Shown: positions 1 to 10,011 of the stretch, piece after piece
Layout: each line of letters starts with the position of its first letter
Numbering within the stretch: position 1 is the first letter of the stretch
Source of the DNA: Marsupella aquatica
Lineage: Eukaryota > Marchantiophyta
Direction of reading: 5' to 3'
Assembly: GCA_973895155.1 (NCBI GenBank)
Contig: OZ316899.1
Coordinates: 4,898,001-4,962,000, forward strand
DNA length: 64,000 nt
Translations under genes and position numbers: made by a program
Notes under the pieces: model-generated
Databases searched by the model: none
Told to the model about the DNA's origin: nothing
Seen by the model: only the letters and a program-made list of their open reading frames with translations

Positions 1-2136
1 GGCTAGCTGCTTGATGTCCTCCGGCCAATCTCCTCCTAGCAAATCCTTTTCTCTAGCCAGGGCTGCCTCCTCTTCCTGCCTGATTCGCTCCTGAAATTCC
101 TGCACTGTCTGTTTTATGCCGTCAAAGCTCGGGGGAGCAACATCTGGTGGGGGAGACTCAGGGCTACTCTGCTGGTTGGGGTCCCCTCGTACTACCCTTG
201 GAAGTGTGGGGATAAACCGGCCACAGGTCCTTACTCCTGGAACGTGATGGTCCGACCCATAGTCGGAGTTATCATGGCTGCAGTCCTCCACTGCCTCCTC
301 TACTTCTTGGACTTCCGGCTTCTCCCTCTCCTCTTCGTCCGTAGGAGCTTCAGGCAATTCTGCCTCAGATTCAGAGCTTGAGACTCCCACGTACATTCGA
401 ACACCCGGCTTGGATTCTGGCCTGATTCTCTCCTTGTCTCCAGTAAAGGGGTTTTCCCTTGTAAGCCGGTGTAGGCCTACCTCTGGAGCAGTGTCCTGCA
501 TTGTTGCCATTGCCGTTGTCGTTGCCGATGCCGATCTCTTTTCTTTCTCCAGTAGTTTCAACAGATTTTGCATGCCTGGTTGCTGCATCGGCAAGTCCTC
601 CGTCCTTGGCCTAAACACCTGCTCGATCGTAGGGCTAACAGGTGGTTGAGGCTTCTCTGCTACCGGCCTCGGTGCTGGAGCTTCCTCGGGTGCCCTTACC
701 TACAGGGGAAGTACTGGGGCAAAGGTCTGACCTCTGGCATACCGGCACAACAGCGGCATGTGATAGCCAAGCCGCGACATGCTCCCCATGCCGATTACCT
801 GCTGCTCCTCCTTTAAGATCTTCTTCAATTGGTTGAGGAGGTACCCGTTGTAGTCCCGGCTTGGGTCTGGCCTCTCTGCCAGATAGACCTGTGCCTTGCC
901 GATGTCTGCCCTCGGCAAGTTACAGTGCATGGTCACCCGCAAGAAGTCGATCATCTCTCCTATGTGTGGGTTGGTGCAGGTGTTCCGGAAGAAGCCATTC
1001 TTCGTTGATGGCCCGGGGAACAACCGGAACTCCTTGTCAGGCAAGGTCTTCCTGGTATCAACTTTGGTCTTATTGCCTATCGGCAAGCCAAACACTTCGG
1101 CAATCACCTTGGGAGTAAGATAGAAATCCTTCCCATATATCCTCGTGCAATTGGTCTCGGGTTCCCATGACCCCACGAATTCTAATAGGTCTGAATCCGG
1201 CACCTCCGGCTTCAGCCATGGTAATCTTACAAAGGCCTCTAAGCCGGATTCGGCCATGAAGCCTTGATACTTCTTGGTCTGCATGGCCGTAAAGCATGCA
1301 TCCTCCTCCCGTGCAAAATGTAGTTGCACCTCCACCGGTAGGGTTGCCGCCCAGCCTTTCCAGGTGTCATCCCTGGTTGGAATGGCATTGATGGGATCGA
1401 CCTCCTCCTCTTCGGCTTCTCCCTGCCTCCTGCTCTGCTGCTCGACTGGCTTCCTTGGTGCCGCCGACCTCGTTCTTTTTGCCGGGGTGGCTTCATCGTT
1501 GACGGCTCCCTTCCTCTTCATCTCTGCTGCCGTGGAGGTTTCTCCTAGCACCGTTGCCGGGGTCCACCTTTCCGTGCTACCCTTCAATTCCCAGTGTATG
1601 TCGTTGCAGTTCTTGATGGCCTCTCGAATGCCGATGATTCTGTCTTCACAAAACAGAAGATCGTCGAGCTGATTGGAAGTAGGAGTCTACAAGAACTTGG
1701 CGTTGATGAGTTTGCCTCCTAAGAAAGCCGTCTTCTGTAGCTCCCACAATCGAGCGAGCTCCTGCCGTTCTCGAGCTGCCCTTTCTGATTCCTCGTCCTC
1801 GTAAGTCTTGATGTACTCAGTTGCCCGTTCGAACAGGCATCCCCAGAAATGTGCCGCTTGATTGACGTTGCTCATACCCTCCTTAGGTCGATCGTCGGTA
1901 TCTACTCTCTCCCCGAGTGCTTGCCTAAGCAGCTGACAGTAGTTGGCCTCCCGTAGTCGTCTGCCTAGTTCGTGCTCGCAAATGAGCCACCATCTCCTGC
2001 AAGCGCTCCTTACCCCTCTCCTCTTCCAGTCCTTCCTCCCGTTGATCCTTCCTAGCCGCCGACGCTTAACGCGCCCTAACCCTAATTGAGTTTTCACCCC
2101 CAGCGTCCTTACCTCCGGCCTCGGCCCGGGTTCCAT
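1..2136 (-). pseudogene. Accessory ORF of a plant mobile element, gag-like 'plant transposon protein' type, cut by the window edge
   Basis: The frame opens at an ATG at 2136 and runs 149 codons to 1687 (basic N-terminus, then an acidic coiled segment rich in E and R). It continues in a second frame from about 1680 through 1587-700 (295 codons) and, after a TAG at 700, to base 1 as a proline- and acid-rich tail. The 1587-700 part matches, block by block, the central domain of the ORF carried in the gypsy LTRs at 21500-22120: VFGLPIGN corresponds to IFGLPEGD and GFFRNTC to GFVMKTC, with similar spacing. Such domains are usually annotated as putative plant transposon protein or Transposase_32-like; the biochemical role is not known. 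The frame breaks argue for a decayed copy. It may belong to an LTR element whose remainder lies left of the window. No promoter or LTR edge is visible, and the upstream end abuts the copia remnant at about 2250. Confidence 0.6.
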
Positions 2137-2306
2137 GGTCGCCCCTAATTGTTTATATTTTCCTTGTTTTGTCCCTATACTAAGGTGTTTCTAGGGTGCA
2201 TTCCTGCTTTACCCACTTAACTGGCCGAGTGATTCCTGGCTAGGCATCACAAAATGTACCTGCCAGGATAGCTGCCCAAGATTGCTTAGCCTCAGAGGTT
2301 GCTCCC

Positions 2307-4350
2307 AAAGCTAAGCGAGGTCGACCACCAGGTTCAAAAGACAACCAACCTTGACAAAGGAGAACACAGATAAGTATAGAGAATGCATCAATACTTGTGG
2401 TACAAACTACCTTACCACCCACAACAACTGTTGAAAATGAGGAAACCACCATTAATTATATGCATACGGGCAGAATTTTGAATAGAAACAATACTGTAAT
2501 CGACGATATTTTTGCATATACAATTGCACAAGACATTACCAAAGATATGCCTGACCCACTATCCGTGAAAGAAGCACAATCAAGGAGTGATTGGCCTCAG
2601 TGGGAAATAGCAACTAACTCTGAGTTAGATTCACTTATTCAGAGGGAAGTATTTGGGCCGATCATTCCTGCACCACTCCACTCACAACTTATTGGATATA
2701 AGTTTATATTTACCAAGAAAAGAAATGCACAGGGAGAGGTCATCCGATATAAAGTTTGCCTGGTAGCAAAAGGCTACACTCAGATACCAGGGAGGGATTT
2801 TGACCTTACATATTCCTCTGTGATGGACTCCATCACTTACAGATACATGATCTTATTCGCACTTGCAAATCAGTTGATGCTTCACATCCTAGATGTGGTA
2901 ACAGCCTATCTATATGCCATACTTGACACCACTATTTACATGAAAGCCCCTCCTGAGTTGATCACAAGAATGAACTTTCAGGTTCAAGGGGAGAGAAATG
3001 ATATCATAAGAAATGCCCTGAAAATGAAACAACACGAAACACTCCTACAGAGTATTTTCAAAAGCATGCAAAACCGAATGAACTTTCAGTTCTGAATAAA
3101 GATCAAATACAGAACACATCACAAATAAATCAGAGGCATACAAGAACAGAGAAATCATGATCTGCTACACAGATGACAAGACAAGAATATGCAGTACAAG
3201 TTTTATGATCAATGTATGGCCTCAAGCAGAGTGGTCGTATCTGGTATAAAAAGTTCCAGGCAGAGATGTTAGCACTCGACTTTGTCAATGATGACATAGC
3301 CCCGTGTCTATTTTTAAAACAGAGAGGAACTGAATACATCATAGTCGCTATTTACATAGACGACATTAATATTTTTGGAACTCCCAGCATATCTAAAGAA
3401 ACAATCTAAAATTTGAAGCATACATTTCAGATGAGGGATCTTGGTGAACCCAAATACTGCCTTGGCCTTTAGTTTGATTATGTGCAAGGTGGAATACTAA
3501 TTAACCAGGCGACTTACACCAAGAAGATATTAAAGCAGTTTCATATGGAGAATGCTCATCCGGTGAGCACTCCCATGGAGCTAAGAACACTCGATCCTAA
3601 CAAAGACACCTTCAAGAAAAGAACTGAAGCAGAACCAACACTAGGGAGCGAGAAGCCTTACCTCTATGCAATTGGAGCGCTGATGTACTTAGCAAATCAG
3701 ACGCGCCTTGACATTTCATTTGCGGTTAACCTGCTAGCACGTCACAATTCTCAACCAACACTAAGACACTGGAATGGAATGAAGAGAGTATTTTGATACT
3801 TACAGGGCACTGCCGATTTGGGATTGTTTTTCCCTCACAATGCAAAATTGGAACTCACAGGATTTGTTGATGCCGGGTATCTTTCAGACCCCGATGATGC
3901 AAAATCGCAGACTGGATATGTGTTCCTTCAGGGCACCACAACCATATCTTGGAGGAGCTTGAAACAGACCCTTACGACTACGTCTTCTAACCATGCAGAG
4001 ATCATAGCATTATATGAGGCAAGTCGAGAGTGCATGTGGCTTAGACAGCTAATTGATCACATAAACAAACACACTGGCCGTCCACTCCTCAGCTCGCCTA
4101 CGACGATTTACGAAGAAAATTGACCTTGTGTCGATCAAATCACTCAGGGCTTCATAAAAGGTGATCGAATTAAGCACATAGCTCCCAAATTTTTCTTTAC
4201 GCATGAGCAACATGGTGATAAGATCCAAGTTAAATGGATCCCGAGCATAGAGAACCGAGCAGATCTTTTTACGAAGGCACTTCCGCCATCTTTACATAAA
4301 GAACACACAGCAGGAATCGGGATGCATAGACTCTCAGTTTTACTACAAAG
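2307..4350 (+). pseudogene. copia pol remnant: reverse transcriptase and RNase H
   Basis: 2397-3095 carries the N-terminal RVT_2 block (ELDSLIQREVFGPI, KVCLVAKGYTQIPGRDFDL, LDVVTAYLYA). After a scrambled stretch at 3000-3210, 3212-3409 resumes with MYGLKQSGRIWYKKF and the catalytic-site equivalent IYIDDINIFG. 3482-3796 and 3818-4123 give the connection and RNase H domain (ALMYLANQTRLDISFAV, FVDAGYLSDPDDAKSQTGY, TTSSNHAEIIALYEASRE), and 4124-4350 the family end (KWIPSIENRADLFTKALP). A stop sits just ahead of the first block, others at 3794 and 4121, with frame changes between blocks. The order RT then RNase H with a preceding integrase is the copia arrangement. Both catalytic aspartates of the RT motif survive, but the protein cannot be made in one piece. 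Confidence 0.85.
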
Positions 4351-4635
4351 CGCGACTTAGTACATTTCGACAGCAAGCCCTAACACAACAACAAACATTC
4401 CGACTACAAATGTTACACCTACTACTTCATTACATTTTAGAGTTACCATTTACATAAAACTCTAATTGATAGTATTTACAACATGATTACCCTACAACAT
4501 GTAAGTAGAGGCACTCTTTCCTTTGGAAGAAAGTGGAAAGGTTTTAAGTAGGCCTTGCCAAACTCAGGGTTAATCTTACACTTACATCTAGATAGATTGG
4601 TTATTTTATATCCCAATAAAATACCCAAAGGGGAG

Positions 4636-4786
4636 TGTTATGACATGTAGATTACACTGTAAGAGACCATTACATTAGACCCTAATGTAATACCTAGAGA
4701 TTGAGGTACTCACCTATTCTAACCACCTCCTGATGTAACACATAAAGACTTTCATCCATAATAGAAGAGACATTCATGTTGGTGCA
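4636..4786 (+). repeat. 3' LTR of the copia remnant
   Basis: The segment starts TGTTATGACATG directly after a polypurine tract and ends near GTTGGTGCA, giving the usual TG...CA borders and about 151 bp. Length and general layout agree with the 146-148 bp LTR of the second copia element at 42780. The partner LTR is absent, so the right border rests on where HTHD-IDQ coding resumes and could be off by several bases. Confidence 0.6.
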
Positions 4787-4789
4787 ACC

Positions 4790-5976
4790 TTTGGAGTAAA
4801 ACATTGATGACTTATCTTCACATGTTAGTAGATTTGAAGATTTTTGACAAGATAAAAGTGGGTTTCTTGTTGGTCAGTCATACACATGACTAGATAGATC
4901 AGATGTTTAGTAAATTTTTGTCTAGGTTAAACAAGCACAAAGCATTTTGCTTGGAGACTCTTGAGGATATTATTCGATGAGCATATTCCCCTGGAGCTTC
5001 AATCATATTTGTGAATGAAGTAGCCAATTTTCAAAATTTTGTCAATGAACCGACCAGCCAAATGAGAAGGGAGTCTCAGGCAGAATCTTGAGAGATCTCA
5101 ATCTCATAACTTTTCAAAGACAATTTAGATTCAAACGAGTCATGGAGGTGGAAACGAAGAGACAACATTTCACGGGAAATATCTGTCCACGACCCAGGAT
5201 TGGGGAGATGCAGTGACGTTTGTCAATTACATTCCAACTTCAAGAATGTGGGTTGCTGCACAAATATCATTGAAGTCAGCAAAAGGTGCTGAGAGGGATG
5301 ATGTCCATGATTCTTCCAATATAGATGGTGCATTAACTACTCTGGTGAAATATCAAAAAGCTATTCAGGAAGGTTTCAATTACTTTGACAATGAAGATAA
5401 ACTTTGGTGGATGAGTTTTTTTGAGAAACAAAAAGATATTATCAAAAACCACCTAGAGGAAGGTGAGTGGTTATTTGAGTGGGTTTGGCTGCAACAAAAT
5501 CAAGGTCCAACACTTCTAAGGGTGAGAAATGAACTTGCTGAAGAAGGTGTTGATCCAACTTTGGTTGACAAAGTTGCTGGACCACAGAGAATTATATACT
5601 TCGGACCTCGATGAAAGCAAGCTAGCTGAATTTGGAGATTTCAGAGATATGGAAGTTAACAATAAGTGGTCCATGATGTGTAGCAACACAGAAGGATCCA
5701 TAAGGCAAGTTATTCTAGATGGCAAAGGTGTCAAAGATTTTGACAAAAACCGAAGACATTCCTGAGATAATCAAAATCACATGGTACACAACTGAGGCAA
5801 GTGTTGAGTCTGCCATTGATGGAAAATATTTTCCGGAGAAAGATAATATATCTAATCGGCTTCTCCAAGATAAACTACTTCTATCTTCAACAGCGGTGTA
5901 TGCATACAACTTTGCGCTTTTAAGTACTAATCAAATAGCAGCAAAAACTAAAAAGATTATAGAATCTGCTATATAA
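4790..5976 (+). pseudogene. HTHD-IDQ (DUF7869-like) protein remnant
   Basis: Translation from about 4800 gives KVGFLLVSHTHD, a stop, then IDQMFSKFLSRLNK, the hallmark block (usually GHTHEDIDQ-FS) of a large eukaryotic family annotated DUF7869, common in animals and in seed-free plants and of uncertain function. It continues as FCLETLEDIIR and IIFVNEVANFQNF. 5213-5614 is the longest open stretch (133 codons, with KLWWMSFFEKQKDIIKNHL), followed in other frames by 5615-5765 and 5719-5976. At least four stops or frame changes break it. The upstream part of the gene is missing where the copia LTR ends. Assignment of the first 250 bases is fairly secure; that 5213-5976 belongs to the same gene is inferred from strand, spacing and similar base composition. 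Confidence 0.5.
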
Positions 5977-6017
5977 GAGCGAGGTTCTTCACTTTCAGAG
6001 GATTGAGATTGATGTCC

Positions 6018-6891
6018 TTAAACAGGTACATGCATCAATTTTAGAATTTGATCTCGGATGAATTTTCTAAGGTTACACGCTTTTTTAGCGTTGTGCCATT
6101 TTTTGGTAAATAAAGACTGTGCATCAAGGCATTGTGTAATATGTCATTGAATTCTGATTTTGTCCATATTTTGAAGAACAAATAGACCACAATCTGGGTC
6201 GTTTGGTTGTTGAGGTACCTGAGAAAGAATCTTAAAATTAATTTTTTATATTTAATTATTGAACTAAATAAAAGTTCAAATAACATTTCAAATCCTGACC
6301 ATTGGATTGTAAATCTCCACAACTCCCATTGGAACTTTTCCAACAAATAATTCTCATTCTATTGTAAAATATCTGCAAATTAACATTCAAAGTTATTAGT
6401 CCAAAGTGTTTATATTTATATTCCAAATAAATAATCTCATGTATTGATCAAATTACATGAGTTGTGTGTAGACCGGCAAGAGAGTCTAAATGATATATTT
6501 TGATTGAAGATTCAATCCGATCTAAACATATTACAACTAAACTCCAGTGCATGGTCATGTGAATTGGCATGAGAATGACCTCAATTTTAGAAAATAGTGG
6601 CTTGTAATAATTCCACATCTTTTGAATTGATTCCAACAAGGTCTCAGCAGGTTTCGTTTCAATCCTTGCAACAAGCCAAGGGTAAAAAAAAGAGGATAAT
6701 GTGATTACTAAGGGAGCCAGATCTCCATGTTCCTCGGTTATTAATTATGGGTAAAATTCCATAATTTCATCACCCAAATATTGATCGGGTTCAAGTTGAC
6801 TCAATGTTTTTTGGTCCAAAAGAAACCCACTAGAAGGATTGTGTGAGAATCTATGCAAAACATGTTTCAATACAAAATCCTCCTTTGATTC
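6018..6891 (-). pseudogene. Ulp1/SENP-type (C48) cysteine protease module, 3' exons of a methyltransferase-Ulp1 fusion gene
   Basis: Two exons can be drawn on the minus strand. Exon A (6891-6452, after a TTTGCAG acceptor) holds TLSQLEPDQYLGDEIMEFY, the substrate-groove start of Ulp1 domains, then ILMPIHMTMHWSLVVI with the catalytic HW pair and IYHLDSLAGLH with the catalytic Asp. Exon B (6219-6018, after a TTTCTCAG acceptor) begins VPQQPNDPDCGLFVLQNM, with the oxyanion Gln and nucleophile Cys. All four catalytic residues are therefore present. Ulp1 enzymes cleave SUMO or related modifiers; copies are also common in plant transposons. An in-frame TAA in exon A after EIMEFYP and a TGA in exon B show decay. 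The upstream intron (7009-6892) joins this part in phase to the methyltransferase-like exon. Confidence 0.8.
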
Positions 6892-7009
6892 CTGCAAAGA
6901 CATTACTTTATGAAATAAGAATATAGTTCGATCATAATCTTACTCAATATTTCACAAGTTTGGATCAATATATATAACATGAGAGAACTAATCAAACTAA
7001 AGTCTACAC

Positions 7010-8146
7010 CTCAAGGATCAAGTGTTGAAGCTTCATGTTCCACTTCATCCTCTTCATCCTCCTCATCATTGTCGTTCTCCTCCGCAGTTGTAATGATGCA
7101 AGTTCCAATGGTGAGGGTGCTTGTAGTACCATAATAGGTGGTTGAACCTCAAAGCTCATGGGCCCTATACCCTCCTCGGTTGCTTCATCATTCAAGTCCC
7201 ATGATTCAACAAGCGTGACAAGTCGGGTCCGGATACAATCCACCTGGCTCGCACTTAGCTCCATAGCTGTCACCGGACATTTCCCTAACAAGGCAACGCA
7301 TGAGGTCAAACCACTCCCAACACATAAATCAACAACCCAATCCCTTGCTTCACTAAAAATGTTGAATGAACCAATCTACTAGAGCTATCGGATCCTGGTA
7401 AGGGTTCACTATTTCCCCCAATGGTGTTACACATTTCTTTGTAACACAAGGGACTTTTATGATGTTTACCCTTTTTTCATCATGTTCAAAATTGTACATG
7501 TCTCTGGTCCTAATACCACTCTCGTGATAATATTCGATTGACCAGTTTTCAAATGCCCAGGCCAATCTATTCCCAGAAGGATGAGCATGTACATTTGGCT
7601 TCTCCCAAATTCCTGCCTCTACACCTGCGTTACAAGTTTTTCCCAGAGCATTCATCGCAGACCAAGTTTGCTGCAAAGAGTGAACAACAACAAACCTTCA
7701 CATCTTCAAACTTGTCACATTGGAAAAACACCATATCGACAATATCATTCTTCAAAAATGGGACCTCATCATTTTCAGAGCTAGGCGCATTGAATCCATA
7801 CGGAATGTCTGCAATTGTAACTATGTAATTCCTTTTATCTACAAACTTATCCAACGCCCTGACATCTCCACAATGCAATGTATATCTGATGAAATTTCTA
7901 TCAACATTTTTCCACCGATGGTTGACCACTCGAATCTACTTCAAACGTTTCAATCCCACAACGACAATTATAGTTCTCAATCGCCTCTTGAACGTAATTC
8001 TTAAACCCTGGGGGAATAACACTCAAAGTTAGCTCCTCCAAAGGTGTCTCAACCACATTCTTTGAAAAGGCTTTCAACTGCAAATGTGAACTTGTTAAAA
8101 GAATCCGGAGAAAAGAAAATGGGGAGACAACCATTTGCACATTCAA
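7010..8146 (-). pseudogene. DNA N4/N6 methyltransferase-like module (beta-class motif order), 5' part of a methyltransferase-Ulp1 fusion gene
   Basis: Reading the minus strand from 8146: an N-terminal segment, then YTLHCGDVRALDKFV and IVTIADIPYGFNAP, the GD...DPPYG region (motif IV) of N6_N4_Mtase enzymes; a middle region; then WVVDLCVGSGLTS and AMELSASQVDCIRTRL, the SAM-binding motif I (D-F-GSG-T and the following acidic strand). Motif IV before motif I is the beta-class order. The enzyme would transfer a methyl group from SAM to an amino group of C or A in DNA. Motif IV reads DIPYG where DPPYG is usual. Frame changes near 7930, 7640 and 7345 (the last in a T run) break the ORF, so this copy is probably dead or the assembly has indels. 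A splice donor GAG|GTGTAG at 7010/7009 leads in phase to the Ulp1 exons. Confidence 0.75.
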
Positions 8147-8186
8147 ACAACATAAACATGCAGAAAAGTAATCGAATCTTCAGGAT

Positions 8187-8492
8187 GAAATGCAACATGG
8201 GATATGTCGTATCCAAATTTGCATTAAAACAAGCAAAAACCACATTGAAACCTCCCAAATGTAAAAAATCCACAAGTGAATCCAAGATGGGATACCCCGT
8301 ATCCCATCTTTCCATTCAAACCTCAAATACCTAAAGAAAACCTCCATAGGGTTCAAAAACCCAAAGTGAATCCGAGATGGGATACCCTGTATCTCACTCC
8401 GCATTCAAACAAGAAATCCAGTTAGGAAACCTCCCAACAAAGCAAAACATGACATTGAATACAAGAGGGGATACTGCATAAACCTCTCCGGA
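8187..8492. repeat. Palindrome array A (four units, 90-bp period)
   Basis: Centres lie at about 8207, 8297, 8387 and 8478, i.e. every 90 bp. The best unit (8284-8310) has perfect 12-base arms AAGATGGGATAC and GTATCCCATCTT around a CCC loop. The first unit extends outward as AATGCAA...TTTGCATT. The fourth is degenerate. The array lies immediately upstream of the methyltransferase-Ulp1 gene (minus strand), where a 5' leader would be. It is the same repeat as at 39980-40377 and 42088-42397. Confidence 0.85.
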
Positions 8493-8806
8493 TTCGAACA
8501 ACAATTGTTGTCAGAAAACCCACACCATATTGTATTAGTCGATGATTTGAGAAACAAATAGAAAATTCAAATCAATTGAGGGGGAGAACATACCACATTG
8601 GACAACTTCCCACTCCATCTTTCAAGCTTGGCATATTCTATTTCCTTTGGAAATATTTGTTTGCACGTTGCCCAGTCTGGTTGCCCGGACAACTAAACAA
8701 AAATCTTGCTAATTTTAACAAGATTCTTGTAACTCTCGGCTTCTTTTGCCATCTGCTCAAGAGATATCATCCGGTCCTTCACTCGGAGAAGAAGGGACTC
8801 CAAACA
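8493..8806. other. Stretch without recognisable gene
   Basis: No conserved coding signal or strong repeat was seen. By analogy with the other two loci it should hold the promoter of the methyltransferase-Ulp1 gene, but no good minus-strand TATA box is visible here. Confidence 0.4.
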
Positions 8807-9187
8807 TCAATCGTGTTCAATTCCCTGGATTGCTCTCCAAGCTGTTAGGGTAAGGCCCCCTACGAGCTTATTCAAAGCTTTTGGAATTGGCTGCGCTTTT
8901 CCCTTTCCTTTCTTGAGTTTCTTGATTGGCATCTTCTGCTTATTCTGCCCTTTGATCTCCAACCTGTTCCACATATCAAAGATCTGGTCTTGGAGTTCCC
9001 GGACCTTACCCGACCTAAAGGCAATTTGGAAGAGAGGTTCATGCTTCTTCAGGCTTGTGGCGTTCCCCGGAAAAAACCGGTCGACACACACCTCCAAGGC
9101 ACACGCTTCTCTGGTCTCCTTGGTTTTTGCCATCCCTTTGGCAAGGAAAATCTTATGCATTGTTTGGATTTGATCAATGTTATTCAT
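8807..9187 (-). CDS. Unidentified ORF, 126 codons, lysine-rich
   Basis: An open frame on the minus strand starts MNNIDQIQTMHKIFLAKGMA and ends just before 8807. It has a basic cluster (KMPIKKLKKGKGKAQP) that could be a nuclear signal and a hydrophobic-plus-acid middle (KVRELQDQIFDMWNRLEIKG) that may form a helix. I do not recognise the family. It lies outside the CACTA left end (9319) and upstream of the methyltransferase-Ulp1 gene on the same strand. It may be a fragment of a larger mobile-element gene, since the window's other lysine-rich short ORFs are of that kind. Confidence 0.35.
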   Translation of the reverse strand: MNNIDQIQTMHKIFLAKGMAKTKETREACALEVCVDRFFPGNATSLKKHEPLFQIAFRSGKVRELQDQIFDMWNRLEIKGQNKQKMPIKKLKKGKGKAQPIPKALNKLVGGLTLTAWRAIQGIEHD

Positions 9188-9315
9188 CTTTTATTTTCCT
9201 GTACTCCTGATCAATATTATGTTGAATGCTTAGTTTTTTAATGTCCTCCCTTGAGAGACCAGCATACACCCAATTAAGCTTGAAGTTTATTGAAGATCTC
9301 TCTCCCATATGCCTT

Positions 9316-9346
9316 GTACACTACAACACTACCTACACCTTTTGCG
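9316..9346. repeat. CACTA left terminus: target duplication GTA and inverted repeat
   Basis: GTA at 9316-9318 is followed by CACTACAACA. After a short diverged stretch CTTTTGCGAA begins near 9338; the same CTTTTGCGAA follows the right terminus on its own strand. Perfect identity covers the first 10 bases. Confidence 0.9.
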
Positions 9347-9760
9347 AACTTGAAAGCGTCGCAAACAACAAAGGAAATCGAAGAAAAAAATCCGAGCTTT
9401 GCGAAGTAACGCCCATTGCACTAGACTCGCAAACTGCAAAGCCAATTTAAGGCTTGCATCCGGTCTTTCGCAAGACATTCGCAACTCCTTTGCAATTTTG
9501 CGACACGAATAGAATCGGAAAGGGCTCACATTTAAGTGACTTCGCCGGCATCGTGATACACTTGCGACAATAATAGAGCAAGTTCCATATTTGCGATTCC
9601 AGACGTTTGGCAACGTGTTTGCGATACCAAATGAATGGTAAATATGCAATCAACATCATTTTGCATTTGTGTGAAAGTATGTGGATCGCAGAATCGTTGA
9701 GATACTTACAGAATAGTAAATATGCAATATGGGTTGTTCGCATTGGTTTTGCAAGGTGTC
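9338..9760. repeat. CACTA left subterminal repeats (TTTGCGAA / CGCAAA family)
   Basis: About a dozen short copies of a TTTGCGAAG-like word occur in both orientations, for example near 9338, 9358, 9394, 9430, 9468, 9490 and 9605. In En/Spm elements such repeats are binding sites for the TNPA protein. ORFs that cross this stretch have no conserved content and are taken as chance. Confidence 0.75.
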
Positions 9761-9856
9761 TTGAGGCTAGGGTTTAGATTTATAGTTTTGAATTAGGGTT
9801 GGGGTCTTGTTGTCCAACACGAAGAATGAGGTTTGAATAAAAATTTCTTTATAGAA

Positions 9857-9893
9857 AATTGATAGGTACACAAAAATTGATAGGTACACAAAA
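9857..9893. repeat. Short direct duplication
   Basis: The words AAATTGATAGGTACACAAA occur twice in tandem. No coding role is seen; it lies between the left subterminal repeats and the 3' end of the TNPA-like gene. Confidence 0.6.
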
Positions 9894-10011
9894 ACCCTAA
9901 AACCTATATGGGTGTCCTATGACAAGCTAGGTCCCTACAAGAGTACCCATATCAAAACTATATACTACACTAAGTAAATGGGCATCCCAATGGGCACTAC
10001 ACCAACAAGCT

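Larger units (their letters stand above)
2250..4786 (+). mobile_element. Ty1/copia retrotransposon, 5'-truncated remnant
   Basis: Only the 3' half of a copia element is present: the end of the integrase region, reverse transcriptase, RNase H, a polypurine tract (AAAGGGGAG just before 4636) and one LTR of about 151 bp. The 5' LTR, gag, protease and integrase core are missing; sequence similar to the second copia element begins at about 2300 with the AKRGRPP motif. Beyond the LTR the sequence reads as an HTHD-IDQ protein, so the element appears to have inserted into that gene. The reading frame has at least four interruptions, so this copy cannot be autonomous. Confidence 0.85.

Noticed and set aside
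7010-8146. Bacterial restriction-modification gene or contamination
   Set aside because: Predicted introns join it in phase to a eukaryotic Ulp1 domain, and base composition matches its surroundings.
8187-8492. CRISPR array
   Set aside because: The regular spacing is suggestive, but units are diverged palindromes with related spacers, in spliced eukaryotic DNA, with no cas genes.
9329-9743. Minus-strand protein genes of 98-106 codons
   Set aside because: They run through the CACTA subterminal repeats and have no conserved features.
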